A stretch of DNA of 64,000 nucleotides from Deltaproteobacteria bacterium (GTDB lineage Bacteria; Myxococcota_A; UBA796; CAJQPC01): NCBI GenBank assembly GCA_016717595.1, contig JADKFE010000025.1:59231-123230 (forward strand). The letters are read 5' to 3'. Below are positions 9,165-20,125 of this stretch, piece by piece. The notes under the pieces were generated by a model, which saw only the letters and a program-made list of their open reading frames with translations, did no database searches and was not told where the DNA came from. The position numbers were made by a program, and so were the translations under genes. Numbering within the stretch: the first letter of the stretch is position 1; each line of letters starts with the position of its first letter.

Positions 9165-9817
9165 CCCTCCTCCGAACCACCAGCCTGGGCCTCGTCGCCC
9201 TGCTCACCGCCTGCGGGCAGCCCACCGAGCCGCAGAGCCTCGCCGGGGACGTCACCCGGCTCTCCCAAGACGTCACCCGCGGCGAAGACGCCCTCACCGC
9301 CACCGGCCAGCTCCGCGTGCTGGGTGACGACGGCGCCCACGAGCTCCGCTACAAGGCCGTCGGCACCCCCGCCGACGCCCCCGAGACCTACACCGTCGAG
9401 GTCCAAGACCTCAGCTCCGGCGCCACCACCACCCTCGTGCACAGCACCGAGTGGCGCACCTGGAGCGTGCAGGTCGCCGACCAGCTCGTTCAGCTCGCCC
9501 ACAACCCCGACGGCTCCTACAGCGTCGGCGACCAGGCCTTCCCCGGCGTCAACGACGCCGCCCGCGCCTTGGTCAACAGCGGCGCCCTGGACAAGATCAC
9601 CCCCGCGCTCCTCATCACCTCCACCGTCGCCCTCGCGGACGCCGTCCTCGCCGCGAACACCCGGATCCCCGATGGTTGGTGTGACCCCGTTTGGTTCGAC
9701 GTCGATCCAGATTGCAAGGACTATTTCGCCCCCGTGCAGGGCGCGTACGCCTGCGAGCGCTGGGGAACGGAGAGCCCGGCCTGTGACTTCTTTGAGGGCA
9801 AACAGCCGAGCCGCTGA
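9161..9817 (+). CDS. Cys-containing lipoprotein, tandem copy 1
   Basis: Protein of 218 aa with a lipoprotein signal (MTLLRTTSLGLVALLTAC; lipobox LTAC). The mature part starts with a short helical stretch (LAGDVTRLSQDVTRGEDALT), continues as beta-rich text (ELRYKAVGTP, YTVEVQDLSSGATTTLVHST) and ends in a domain with four cysteines (CDP...DPDC, YACERWG, PACDFFEG), which probably form two disulfides. The start overlaps the stop of the Lnt-like gene. A near-identical second copy follows after 66 bp. No known family was recognised and the function is unknown. The product should be anchored to the periplasmic or outer face of the envelope. Confidence 0.8.
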   Translation: MTLLRTTSLGLVALLTACGQPTEPQSLAGDVTRLSQDVTRGEDALTATGQLRVLGDDGAHELRYKAVGTPADAPETYTVEVQDLSSGATTTLVHSTEWRTWSVQVADQLVQLAHNPDGSYSVGDQAFPGVNDAARALVNSGALDKITPALLITSTVALADAVLAANTRIPDGWCDPVWFDVDPDCKDYFAPVQGAYACERWGTESPACDFFEGKQPSR

Positions 9818-9831
9818 GACACCGTCCTCTA

Positions 9832-9857
9832 GGCCCTCGCCATGAAGGACGAGGGCC
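9832..9857 (+). terminator. Hairpin between the duplicated lipoprotein genes
   Basis: GGCCCTCG at 9832-9839 pairs perfectly with CGAGGGCC at 9850-9857 around a 10-nt loop. No T-run follows, so it may be a rho-independent-like pause, an mRNA-stability element or a recombination relic. The equivalent place after copy 2 (about 10553-10566) keeps only the left arm. Confidence 0.35.
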
Positions 9858-9883
9858 GCTCACACCCCTGGAGTTACCCCACC

Positions 9884-10538
9884 ATGACCCTCCTCCGAAC
9901 CACCAGCCTGGGCCTCGTCGCCCTGCTCACCGCCTGCGGGCAGCCCACCGAGCCGCAGAGCCTCGCCGGGGACGTCACCCGGCTCTCCCAAGATGTCACC
10001 CGCGGCGAGGACGCCCTCACCGCCACCGGCCAGCTCCGCGCTGGGGGACGACGGCGCCCACGAGCTCCGCTACAAGGCCGTCGGCACCCCGCCGACGCCC
10101 CTGGAGAGCTACACCGTCGAGGTCCAAGACCTCACCTCCGGCGCCACCACCACCCTCGTGCACAGCACCGAGTGGCGCACCTGGAGCGTGCAGGTCGCCG
10201 ACCAGCTCGTTCAGCTCGCCCACAACCCCGACGGCTCCTACAGCGTCGGCGACCAAGCCTTCCCCGGCGTCAACGACGCCGCCCGCGCTCTGGTCAACAG
10301 CGGCGCCTTGGACAAGATCACCCCCGCGCTGCTCATCACCTCCACCATCGCCCTCACAGACGCCGTCCTCGCCGCGAACACCCGGGTCCCCGACGGCTAC
10401 TGCGACCCCTTCTGGTACAACATCGATCCAGATTGCAGGGCCGGCTTCGCCCCCGTGCAGGGCGCGTACGCCTGCGAGCGCTGGGGAACGGAGAGCCCGG
10501 CCTGTGACTTCTTTGAGGGCAAACAGCCGAGCCGCTGA
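9884..10538 (+). pseudogene. Cys-containing lipoprotein, tandem copy 2, one frameshift
   Basis: Repeat of the preceding gene, offset by 723 bp. The first 50 codons are identical in protein sequence (MTLLRTTSLGLVALLTAC onward). At about 10041 one base is missing relative to copy 1 (GCGTGCTGGG becomes GCGCTGGGGG), which shifts the frame. The rest, in the shifted frame, again matches copy 1 closely, with only a few substitutions (TPLESYTVEVQDLTSGA, DGYCDPFWYNIDPDCRAGF). All four cysteines are kept. The sequence similarity extends about 35 bp past the stop. The one-base loss could be real inactivation of one copy or an assembly error typical of near-identical repeats. Confidence 0.7.
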
Positions 10539-10573
10539 GACACCGTCCTCTGGACCCTCGCCAGGAAGGAACA

Positions 10574-11302
10574 ATGCATCCACCGCTGACCGCGCCGCTC
10601 GTCTTCCTGCTCCTCTCGGGGTGTGGAGAGGCGCGCGCGCCGGGCGGCGGTGAGCAGGGCTCGGGCCGCCCCTCGCTCCCCACCGTCGTCTTGAGCGACG
10701 GGCAGATGCCGACCCCCTTCGACTGTGGGGGGACGACCTGCGCAGAGCGCGCCCTCGACGGCTTCGTCTGCGACGCCCAGACGCCGAGGGCCGAGGCCGT
10801 CGTCGTCTCGGGCCACTCCTTGCCCCCGCTCTACCTCGGCGGCAGCGCTGAGGCCTTGGCCAGCGCCATCGCCTGCGTAGGGCCCTCCTTGGTGGTGCTC
10901 GACACCTGCTATGGCTTCTCGACGCCGCTCATGGAGGCGCTCGTGGGCGCGGGGGTGCAGGCGCGGGTCGTCGGATCCCGCCGCCAGGTCCCCGGCGAGG
11001 GGCTGCGGTATGGCCCGGCCTTCCTGGAGGCGAGGGGCGCCGCCGCCCGAGGGGACGCCGTGCGCCGGGGAGACGAGGCGCTGGAGTCCTGGACGGTCAA
11101 CGCCGATGAGCTCAACCTCACCTTGAGCTTGGTCGAGGCCATGTCCCCCGAGGCGCTGACCCAAAACCTTCAGCGGGTTCACCCCAACCTGGTGAACGCC
11201 CCCCTCGGCGGCGCCGTCGTGCTGGTGCCCGTCGCGGCCGAGCGGTTTCGCCGCGCCCAGACCCTCACGAATGTGGAGGCTCACGACGATGGAGCGCCCT
11301 GA
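10574..11302 (+). CDS. Lipoprotein with caspase-like (clan CD) dyad motifs
   Basis: Protein of 242 aa with a lipobox (VFLLLSGC, Cys17) and a Gly/Pro linker. The core has two motifs in the order seen in clan CD cysteine peptidases (caspases, gingipains, CHAT): a hydrophobic strand ending in Ser-Gly-His (AEAVVVSGHS, His81), and a second hydrophobic strand ending in Asp-Thr-Cys (PSLVVLDTCYG, Cys112), then a helix and another strand (VQARVVGSRR). The 31-residue spacing is short but near that of gingipain-type enzymes. Additional cysteines at 51, 56, 66 and 101 may form disulfides, fitting an extracytoplasmic protein. The assignment rests on motifs only. The gene overlaps the start of the downstream acyltransferase, suggesting one transcript. 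Confidence 0.65.
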   Translation: MHPPLTAPLVFLLLSGCGEARAPGGGEQGSGRPSLPTVVLSDGQMPTPFDCGGTTCAERALDGFVCDAQTPRAEAVVVSGHSLPPLYLGGSAEALASAIACVGPSLVVLDTCYGFSTPLMEALVGAGVQARVVGSRRQVPGEGLRYGPAFLEARGAAARGDAVRRGDEALESWTVNADELNLTLSLVEAMSPEALTQNLQRVHPNLVNAPLGGAVVLVPVAAERFRRAQTLTNVEAHDDGAP

Positions 11303-12104
11303 CCTCGCCCTCGCCGCCCCGACGCGGCCCGCGCGCGGCCCATGGTTCACCCGGGATGTGCTCGGTCAGCCTGTGCTGCTCAAGCGTTTGATCATGACCT
11401 CGGTGAACCTCGCCTTCTACCCCATCTTTCGCTGGCGACATCCGCTGACCCTGCACGGCGCCGAGCACCTCAAGAGCCTGCCTCCGCGGGGGGTGCTGTT
11501 CGTCTCCAACCACCAGACCTACTTCACCGACGCCATCGCGATGCACCAGGCCTTCAGCGCCGCCCTCTCCGGGCGCGCCGAGGTGAATGGACCTCCGGGC
11601 TACACCCTCCGGCCGCACACGGGCATGTTCTACGTCGCGGCCCGAGAGACCATGGCCTCGGGCTGGATCCCTCGGCTCTTGGCCAGCGGCGGCGCGATCT
11701 GCGTCGACCGGAGCTGGAAGGAGGGGGAGACCGTGGTGCAGCGGGGGGTGGACCTCACGGGCTTCTCCGACATCGGCCGGGCCCTCAGCCAGGGGTGGGT
11801 CATCAACTTCCCCCAAGGCACGACCCGGCCCTTCGCCCCCGGGCGCCTCGGCGTCGCCCACATCATCCGCGCCTTTCGCCCGGTGGTGGTGCCCGTGGTC
11901 GTCGAGGGCTTCCGGGAGGCCTTCGGCAAGACCGGCTTAGAGATGTGGAGACGAGGCCGCCCGGTGAGCCTCCGCTTCAAGCCGCCCCTGGAGCTCCCCC
12001 GTGACGCGCCGCCTGCGGAGCTGCTCAGCGCCGTGATGGAGGCCATCGAGCAGAGCGAGGCCTACCGCCCCACGCCGTCGGGAGATGACCACAACGATCG
12101 GTGA
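11289..12104 (+). CDS. PlsC-like glycerolipid/acylphosphate acyltransferase
   Basis: Membrane-associated acyltransferase of the PlsC (1-acylglycerol-3-phosphate acyltransferase) superfamily, 271 aa. The catalytic NHx4D motif is present as NHQTYFTD at about residue 75. The second conserved block is GGAICVDRSWKEGE, the third is INFPQGTTRPFAPGRLG (Glu of the classical EGTR replaced by Gln), and the fourth is VVVPVVVEGF. The hydrophobic segment LLKRLIMTSVNLAFYPIF near residues 30-48 probably contacts the membrane. The ATG at 11289 has GGAGGCT upstream and overlaps the end of the caspase-like lipoprotein gene; an in-frame ATG at 11271 is an alternative. The acyl acceptor could be a lysophospholipid or another lipid. 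Confidence 0.82.
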   Translation: MERPDLALAAPTRPARGPWFTRDVLGQPVLLKRLIMTSVNLAFYPIFRWRHPLTLHGAEHLKSLPPRGVLFVSNHQTYFTDAIAMHQAFSAALSGRAEVNGPPGYTLRPHTGMFYVAARETMASGWIPRLLASGGAICVDRSWKEGETVVQRGVDLTGFSDIGRALSQGWVINFPQGTTRPFAPGRLGVAHIIRAFRPVVVPVVVEGFREAFGKTGLEMWRRGRPVSLRFKPPLELPRDAPPAELLSAVMEAIEQSEAYRPTPSGDDHNDR

Positions 12105-12338
12105 GCGCTTGGCCGATGAGCGCTGGCCCGGTCAAGGCCTCACGCGTCTAAGCGGCCGGAGCACACCGGGCGTTGGCTCACGAACCGAGCGGCTGTGGAG
12201 GTGTAAGCCCCACGCGCGCTCTCGGCGAGGGACGTAGGGGCCGGGCGCGGCCAGCGCTCACCGCGCCAAGGCCCTGCGCGCATCGGAGCTCACCGGCCCG
12301 GCGTCGAGCGGATCTCAACCCGCGAATCCCAAACGCGA
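12105..12338. other. Intergenic region between acyltransferase gene and rRNA terminator
   Basis: About 230 bp of GC-rich sequence separates the rightward acyltransferase gene from the leftward rRNA operon. No coding potential consistent with the neighbouring codon use, no tRNA-like T-arm and no clear promoter were seen. Confidence 0.4.
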
Positions 12339-12373
12339 AGACCCCCGCTCAGCCTTTCGGCGAGCGGGGGTCT
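12339..12373 (-). terminator. rRNA operon terminator hairpin
   Basis: AGACCCCCGCTC at 12339-12350 pairs perfectly over 12 bp with GAGCGGGGGTCT at 12362-12373 around an 11-nt loop. On the minus strand it sits 8 bp after the 5S gene end and is followed by TCGCGTTTGGG, a weak T-containing tail. Position and stem strength make it the likely terminator of the leftward rrn operon. Confidence 0.75.
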
Positions 12374-12380
12374 AAGGGGT

Positions 12381-12497
12381 GGACGGCGATAACCTACTCT
12401 CCCACAGGGTCGCCCCTGCAGTACCATCAGCGCCTTGGGCCTTTACTTCCGTGTTCGGTATGGGAACGGGTGTTTCCCCAGGCTATCGTCACCGTCC
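12381..12497 (-). rRNA. rrf: 5S ribosomal RNA
   Basis: Read on the minus strand the sequence starts GGACGGTGACGATAGCC and contains the conserved CCCATACCGAACACGGAAG loop and GATGGTACTGCAGGGGCGAC segment. It ends in GCCGTCC, complementary to the 5' end (helix I). Length is about 117 nt. It lies downstream of the 23S gene in the usual order, separated by roughly 65 bp. Confidence 0.95.
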
Positions 12498-12561
12498 ATA
12501 AATGGATGCGCATAGAAGGGATGTGGAGGTCGGGCTGACCTTGTTCAGTCAGCGCAAGCGT

Positions 12562-15490
<2,929 letters not shown>

Positions 15491-15678
15491 TGAACACCGA
15501 GAACGCTTTATTCCCTTGCGGGAATACGTCCTCCACATCCACTCCTATGCGCGATGTCAAAGAGCTCAAGTCCTATGGACCTGCTCTCAGAAAGATAGAT
15601 AGCAGCACTGTCTCTATACCTGCAGCCTACAAGCCCGAAGGCTCGATGTCTTCCCGAAGGAAGAACATATTGGCTCCT
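15491..15678 (-). other. 16S-23S internal transcribed spacer without tRNA genes
   Basis: The spacer is about 190 bp and contains neither tRNA-Ile nor tRNA-Ala, which are common in this position. It has several small hairpins on the minus strand (CTTCCTTCGGGAAG, TATTCCCGCAAGGGAATA), the second next to the 23S 5' end and so likely part of a processing stem. It also has a boxA-like AGCTCTTTGACA at 15555-15566. Confidence 0.7.
15555..15566 (-). promoter_or_regulatory. boxA-like antitermination site in the rRNA spacer
   Basis: The minus strand reads AGCTCTTTGACA, close to the boxA core TGCTCTTTGAAAA bound by NusB-S10 in rRNA antitermination. A second boxA-like site occurs in the leader at 17264-17276, matching the usual two-site arrangement. 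Confidence 0.5.
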
Positions 15679-17197
<1,519 letters not shown>

Positions 17198-17263
17198 TAT
17201 CCTTGTGCTCAACTCTTGGTTGAGCTAAAACTCGTTTGCAGATTCGACAGTACTGCTATCTAT

Positions 17264-17276
17264 TTTTCAAAGACCA
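17264..17276 (-). promoter_or_regulatory. boxA-like antitermination site in the rRNA leader
   Basis: The minus strand reads TGGTCTTTGAAAA, one base from the boxA core TGCTCTTTGAAAA. It lies about 70 bp upstream of the 16S 5' end, where the leader boxA is expected. Confidence 0.6.
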
Positions 17277-17417
17277 GATCCTCACTTGCCTGTGGCTTGT
17301 GTGGACCTTGCTTTCGGGAGGCTGAGGTAACCGACTCGGCGGTCACCAAAGATGTCACGAGAGCGTCTTTTGTCGTCCGCGGCGCCGCGCTCGGCGTCGC
17401 TCGCTTCCGACCCTCCA

Positions 17418-17446
17418 CAAGTAGCTTACCCCCCTTGGACCGTCAA
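17418..17446 (-). promoter_or_regulatory. Candidate rRNA operon promoter
   Basis: On the minus strand TTGACG (17441-17446) is followed after exactly 17 bp by TACTTG (17418-17423), about 220 bp upstream of the 16S gene and ahead of the leader boxA. The -35 is strong and the -10 weak. An A/T-rich stretch (AAAAAGTTTC) directly upstream of the -35 could serve as an UP element. No better hexamer pair was found in this leader. Confidence 0.4.
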
Positions 17447-17517
17447 GCTGCTCTGAAACTTTTTCGGGTCGAGATGAATATTTCTCCCCTGTCAGTTCCT
17501 GCAGAGCCAAGGTCCGA

Positions 17518-17578
17518 GGGTGATCCTCAGCGGGATCGCCCTGGACGCGATCCTTGGCCGAGGATCAGCGGATCACCC
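17518..17578 (-). terminator. Nested inverted repeats at the end of the envelope operon
   Basis: Three pairs are present: GGGTGATCC (17518-17526) with GGATCACCC (17570-17578), GATCCTC (17522-17528) with GAGGATC (17560-17566), and GGATCGC (17533-17539) with GCGATCC (17547-17553). They span the stop codon of the leftward lipoprotein gene and lie just upstream of the rRNA promoter region. No T-run follows. A structured terminator that insulates the rRNA promoter is the simplest reading. Confidence 0.4.
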
Positions 17579-20125
17579 AGCGGCCTCGGACTTGCCGACG
17601 CCAGGGGCGCAGCCGGGATCCTCGAGATCGGTGAGGCCGTCGCTGTCGTTGTCGAGGGTGTCTACGCAGTCTCCGTCGTCGGCCTCGTTGGCTAAGAAGC
17701 CATCGGGGACCGCGACGTAGCCCAGGGCCTCGTTGACGTTCCAGCAGCCGGGATCGGCGGCGTCGATGTGGCCGTCGGCGTCGTTGTCGGCGCCGTCGTA
17801 GCACTCCTTCGTGGCGGGGCGATCCTCGATGTCGTGGAAGGGCTCGCTCTCTTTGATGCTCTGGCTGTACTCGCAGTCGGGGTCGAAGGCGTCGGTGTAG
17901 CCGTCTTCGTCGTTGTCTTCGCCGTCGATGCAGTCGCCGCCGTAGCTGCGGGGCAGCTCCGAGTCGCCCTCGGCGCCGCTGCGCTGGCAGTAGGGGTCGG
18001 CGGCGTCGATGTCGCCGTGGCCGTCGTTGTCGAGGCCGTCGTTGCACACCGCCTCGGTGAAGCCGTCGTCCTCAGGGTCGGCCCCGGTGGTGCAGGCGGG
18101 GTCGTCGCCGTCGATCCAGCCGTCGCTGTCGTTGTCGAGGCCGTCGGTGCACTGCCAGGCGGCGTCGTCTTCGCCGAGCTCTACGCCGAAGGCGTCGTCG
18201 CACTCGCCGTCGTCTTCGTCCGTCCAGCCGTCGCCGTCGTTGTCGGCGCCGTCGCCGCAGTTGGTCTCGCCGTCGAGGCCGCTCTCGCAGTCGTCGTCGT
18301 CGTAGTCGATGAAGCCGTCGCTGTCGTTGTCGAGGCCATCGGAGCAGGTCGCGCCGTCGAGGCCGTCTAAGGAGCCGTCCTCGGCCTCGCCGTCGCCAGC
18401 GCAGTCGGGGTCGAGGTCGTCGATCCAGCCGTCGCCGTCTTCGTCCTGGCAGTTGTCGCAGCTCGCGTTGTTGAAGGGGTTGTCCCACTCAACGAAGGTG
18501 AAGTCGCCGCTGGAGTAGGAGAAGACGAGGTCGCCGTAGAGCTGGCCGGCGTCGAGGCGGTACTCGGTCACGCGGTCGGCGGTGATGACGAGGTAACCAA
18601 AGCCCACCTTGGTGGGGTCACCGAAGGAGCAGATCTCTTCGCCGAAGGTGCCTTGGGTGCAGCCGCCGGTGTCGAAGGTGACGTCGGGGAGCTGGTAGAG
18701 CACCTCGGCGGGCACCTCGACGACGCTGCGGCCGGTCTCGGGGTCGACGGCGTAGGCGTCAGGCACGGTGATGGTGGCGCGGATCGGCGTGGAGTCGGCG
18801 CCGAGCCAGCCGAGGCTCACGATGGTGAGGGTGATGCGCACGTTGGTGTCGACGGCGAGCACCTGGGGATCGTCGGAGTAGGTGACGCCTGACGGCGTCC
18901 ACTCGACCGTGATCGCCGGGGCGGCGGGGTCGAAGGGGCCGTCAACGCCGGGGCAGGTCTCCAGGCCGAGCACGGCCCAGATGTCTTGGTAGGGCTCATC
19001 GTCGGGGGTGACGCCTTGGGTGAGCAGCATCGTCACGGGCTCGGGCAGGACCAGCTCGGCGCCGTCGAGGCCGGTGCCCTTGGAGTCAAACCGCACCGTG
19101 GGGTGGCAGAGGGGATCGTCACCGTCGATCTTGCCGTCGCTGTTGTTGTCGCGGCCGTCACGGCAGTCGCGGGAGGCCCGGGACACGTCGCCGCCTTCAC
19201 CGGCGGGCACAAAGAACGGCGCGCCGACGGGCCAGTCGGCCTGGTAGTCGTTGGAGTGGTTCTCTTGGTACTCGGCGACCTCACAGAACTGGAGCTCGCC
19301 CTGGTCGTAGAGGCGGGTGTTGGGGACGGTGCAGTCCTCGGCCTCGCTGAGCAGATCGCCGCCGGCGCGCAGCGTGACGGGATCGAGGGTGTCGGTGCCG
19401 TTCCAGGTCCAGCTCGCCAACGAGGACAGGTCGGCGCACCACTCCTCCCCCTCGATCACCGGGTTCACGAGGGTGAAGTTGGGCACGTTCTGCCGCAGCT
19501 CGCTCACGCCGGAGGTGAACAGGGTGTAGGCCGGCGCGGTGACGCCCCAGACGCCGGGGGAGAGGTCGGTGCCGGAGTAGAAGCCGATGTTCGGCGTGTG
19601 AACCCGGGGGAAGATGAAGTCGTAGAACGCCGCGGTGCCGGTGAGGCCGGTGTTCCCGAGGTAGACGATGTCTTGGCAGCCGACCCCCGCCGAGTCCGCC
19701 GCCGCCCCGCCGTAGCAGGAGTAGTAGTAGTCGTTGACGTGGACGTAGGACGCCTCGCCCTCGTAGAGCGTGCCGACCTCGTAGGTGTAGAGGCCCTCGG
19801 CGAGGGCCACGCCGCCTTCAGTGGCGACCTTCACGTCCACCGCGCCGCCCTCGATGGGGCCGTTGGGCACGATGAGGGTGAGCTCGGTGTCGGAGACGGC
19901 GACGATCTCGGCGTTCTGGGAGCCGAACTGCACGACGACGGCGGTGGGATCATCCCCGAAGCCGCTGCCTTGGAGCGCGATCTCGGCGCCGCCGAGGTTG
20001 CCTAAGGTGCTGGACTCACCGCCGATCCCGGAGATCGTCGGGGGGTCACCGTCGTAGTAGAGCGGGCGCGCGTTCTGGTTGCAGGCGGCGAGCACGAGCA
20101 GGAGCGAGGGGAGGAGGTGGCGCAT
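17573..20125 (-). CDS. Large lipoprotein: IPT/TIG domain plus nine Cys-Asp (TSP3-like) repeats
   Basis: An 850-aa exported protein with lipobox LLLVLAAC (Cys15). Residues about 28-115 form an IPT/TIG immunoglobulin-like domain (PPTISGIGGESSTLGNLGG, GSGFGDDPTAVVVQFGS, VSDTELTLIVPNG). A middle region with beta-rich text contains one repeat of the type C-x-DG-x-DNN-x-DG-x-x-D-x-x-DP-x-C near residue 325. Eight more such repeats fill the C-terminal 260 residues (for example CTDGLDNDSDGWIDGDDPAC). Each has a regular Asp/Asn ladder flanked by two cysteines, as in thrombospondin type 3 calcium-binding repeats, and such arrays are frequent in myxobacterial surface proteins. Last gene of a four-gene leftward operon; its start overlaps the previous stop (ATGA). 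The ligand is unknown. Confidence 0.85.
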   Translation of the reverse strand: MRHLLPSLLLVLAACNQNARPLYYDGDPPTISGIGGESSTLGNLGGAEIALQGSGFGDDPTAVVVQFGSQNAEIVAVSDTELTLIVPNGPIEGGAVDVKVATEGGVALAEGLYTYEVGTLYEGEASYVHVNDYYYSCYGGAAADSAGVGCQDIVYLGNTGLTGTAAFYDFIFPRVHTPNIGFYSGTDLSPGVWGVTAPAYTLFTSGVSELRQNVPNFTLVNPVIEGEEWCADLSSLASWTWNGTDTLDPVTLRAGGDLLSEAEDCTVPNTRLYDQGELQFCEVAEYQENHSNDYQADWPVGAPFFVPAGEGGDVSRASRDCRDGRDNNSDGKIDGDDPLCHPTVRFDSKGTGLDGAELVLPEPVTMLLTQGVTPDDEPYQDIWAVLGLETCPGVDGPFDPAAPAITVEWTPSGVTYSDDPQVLAVDTNVRITLTIVSLGWLGADSTPIRATITVPDAYAVDPETGRSVVEVPAEVLYQLPDVTFDTGGCTQGTFGEEICSFGDPTKVGFGYLVITADRVTEYRLDAGQLYGDLVFSYSSGDFTFVEWDNPFNNASCDNCQDEDGDGWIDDLDPDCAGDGEAEDGSLDGLDGATCSDGLDNDSDGFIDYDDDDCESGLDGETNCGDGADNDGDGWTDEDDGECDDAFGVELGEDDAAWQCTDGLDNDSDGWIDGDDPACTTGADPEDDGFTEAVCNDGLDNDGHGDIDAADPYCQRSGAEGDSELPRSYGGDCIDGEDNDEDGYTDAFDPDCEYSQSIKESEPFHDIEDRPATKECYDGADNDADGHIDAADPGCWNVNEALGYVAVPDGFLANEADDGDCVDTLDNDSDGLTDLEDPGCAPGVGKSEAAG

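Noticed and set aside
9161..10560. Insertion-sequence or transposon explanation for the direct duplication
   Set aside because: No transposase, terminal inverted repeats or target-site duplication; the repeat is a gene-sized tandem unit.
12105..12338. Possible tRNA gene downstream of the rRNA operon
   Set aside because: No T-arm consensus or acceptor-stem pairing of tRNA size was found.
18986..20005. Long open frames on the plus strand opposite the TIG-repeat lipoprotein
   Set aside because: They are low-complexity Val/Gly/Asp mirror frames produced by GC-biased codons of the real minus-strand gene.
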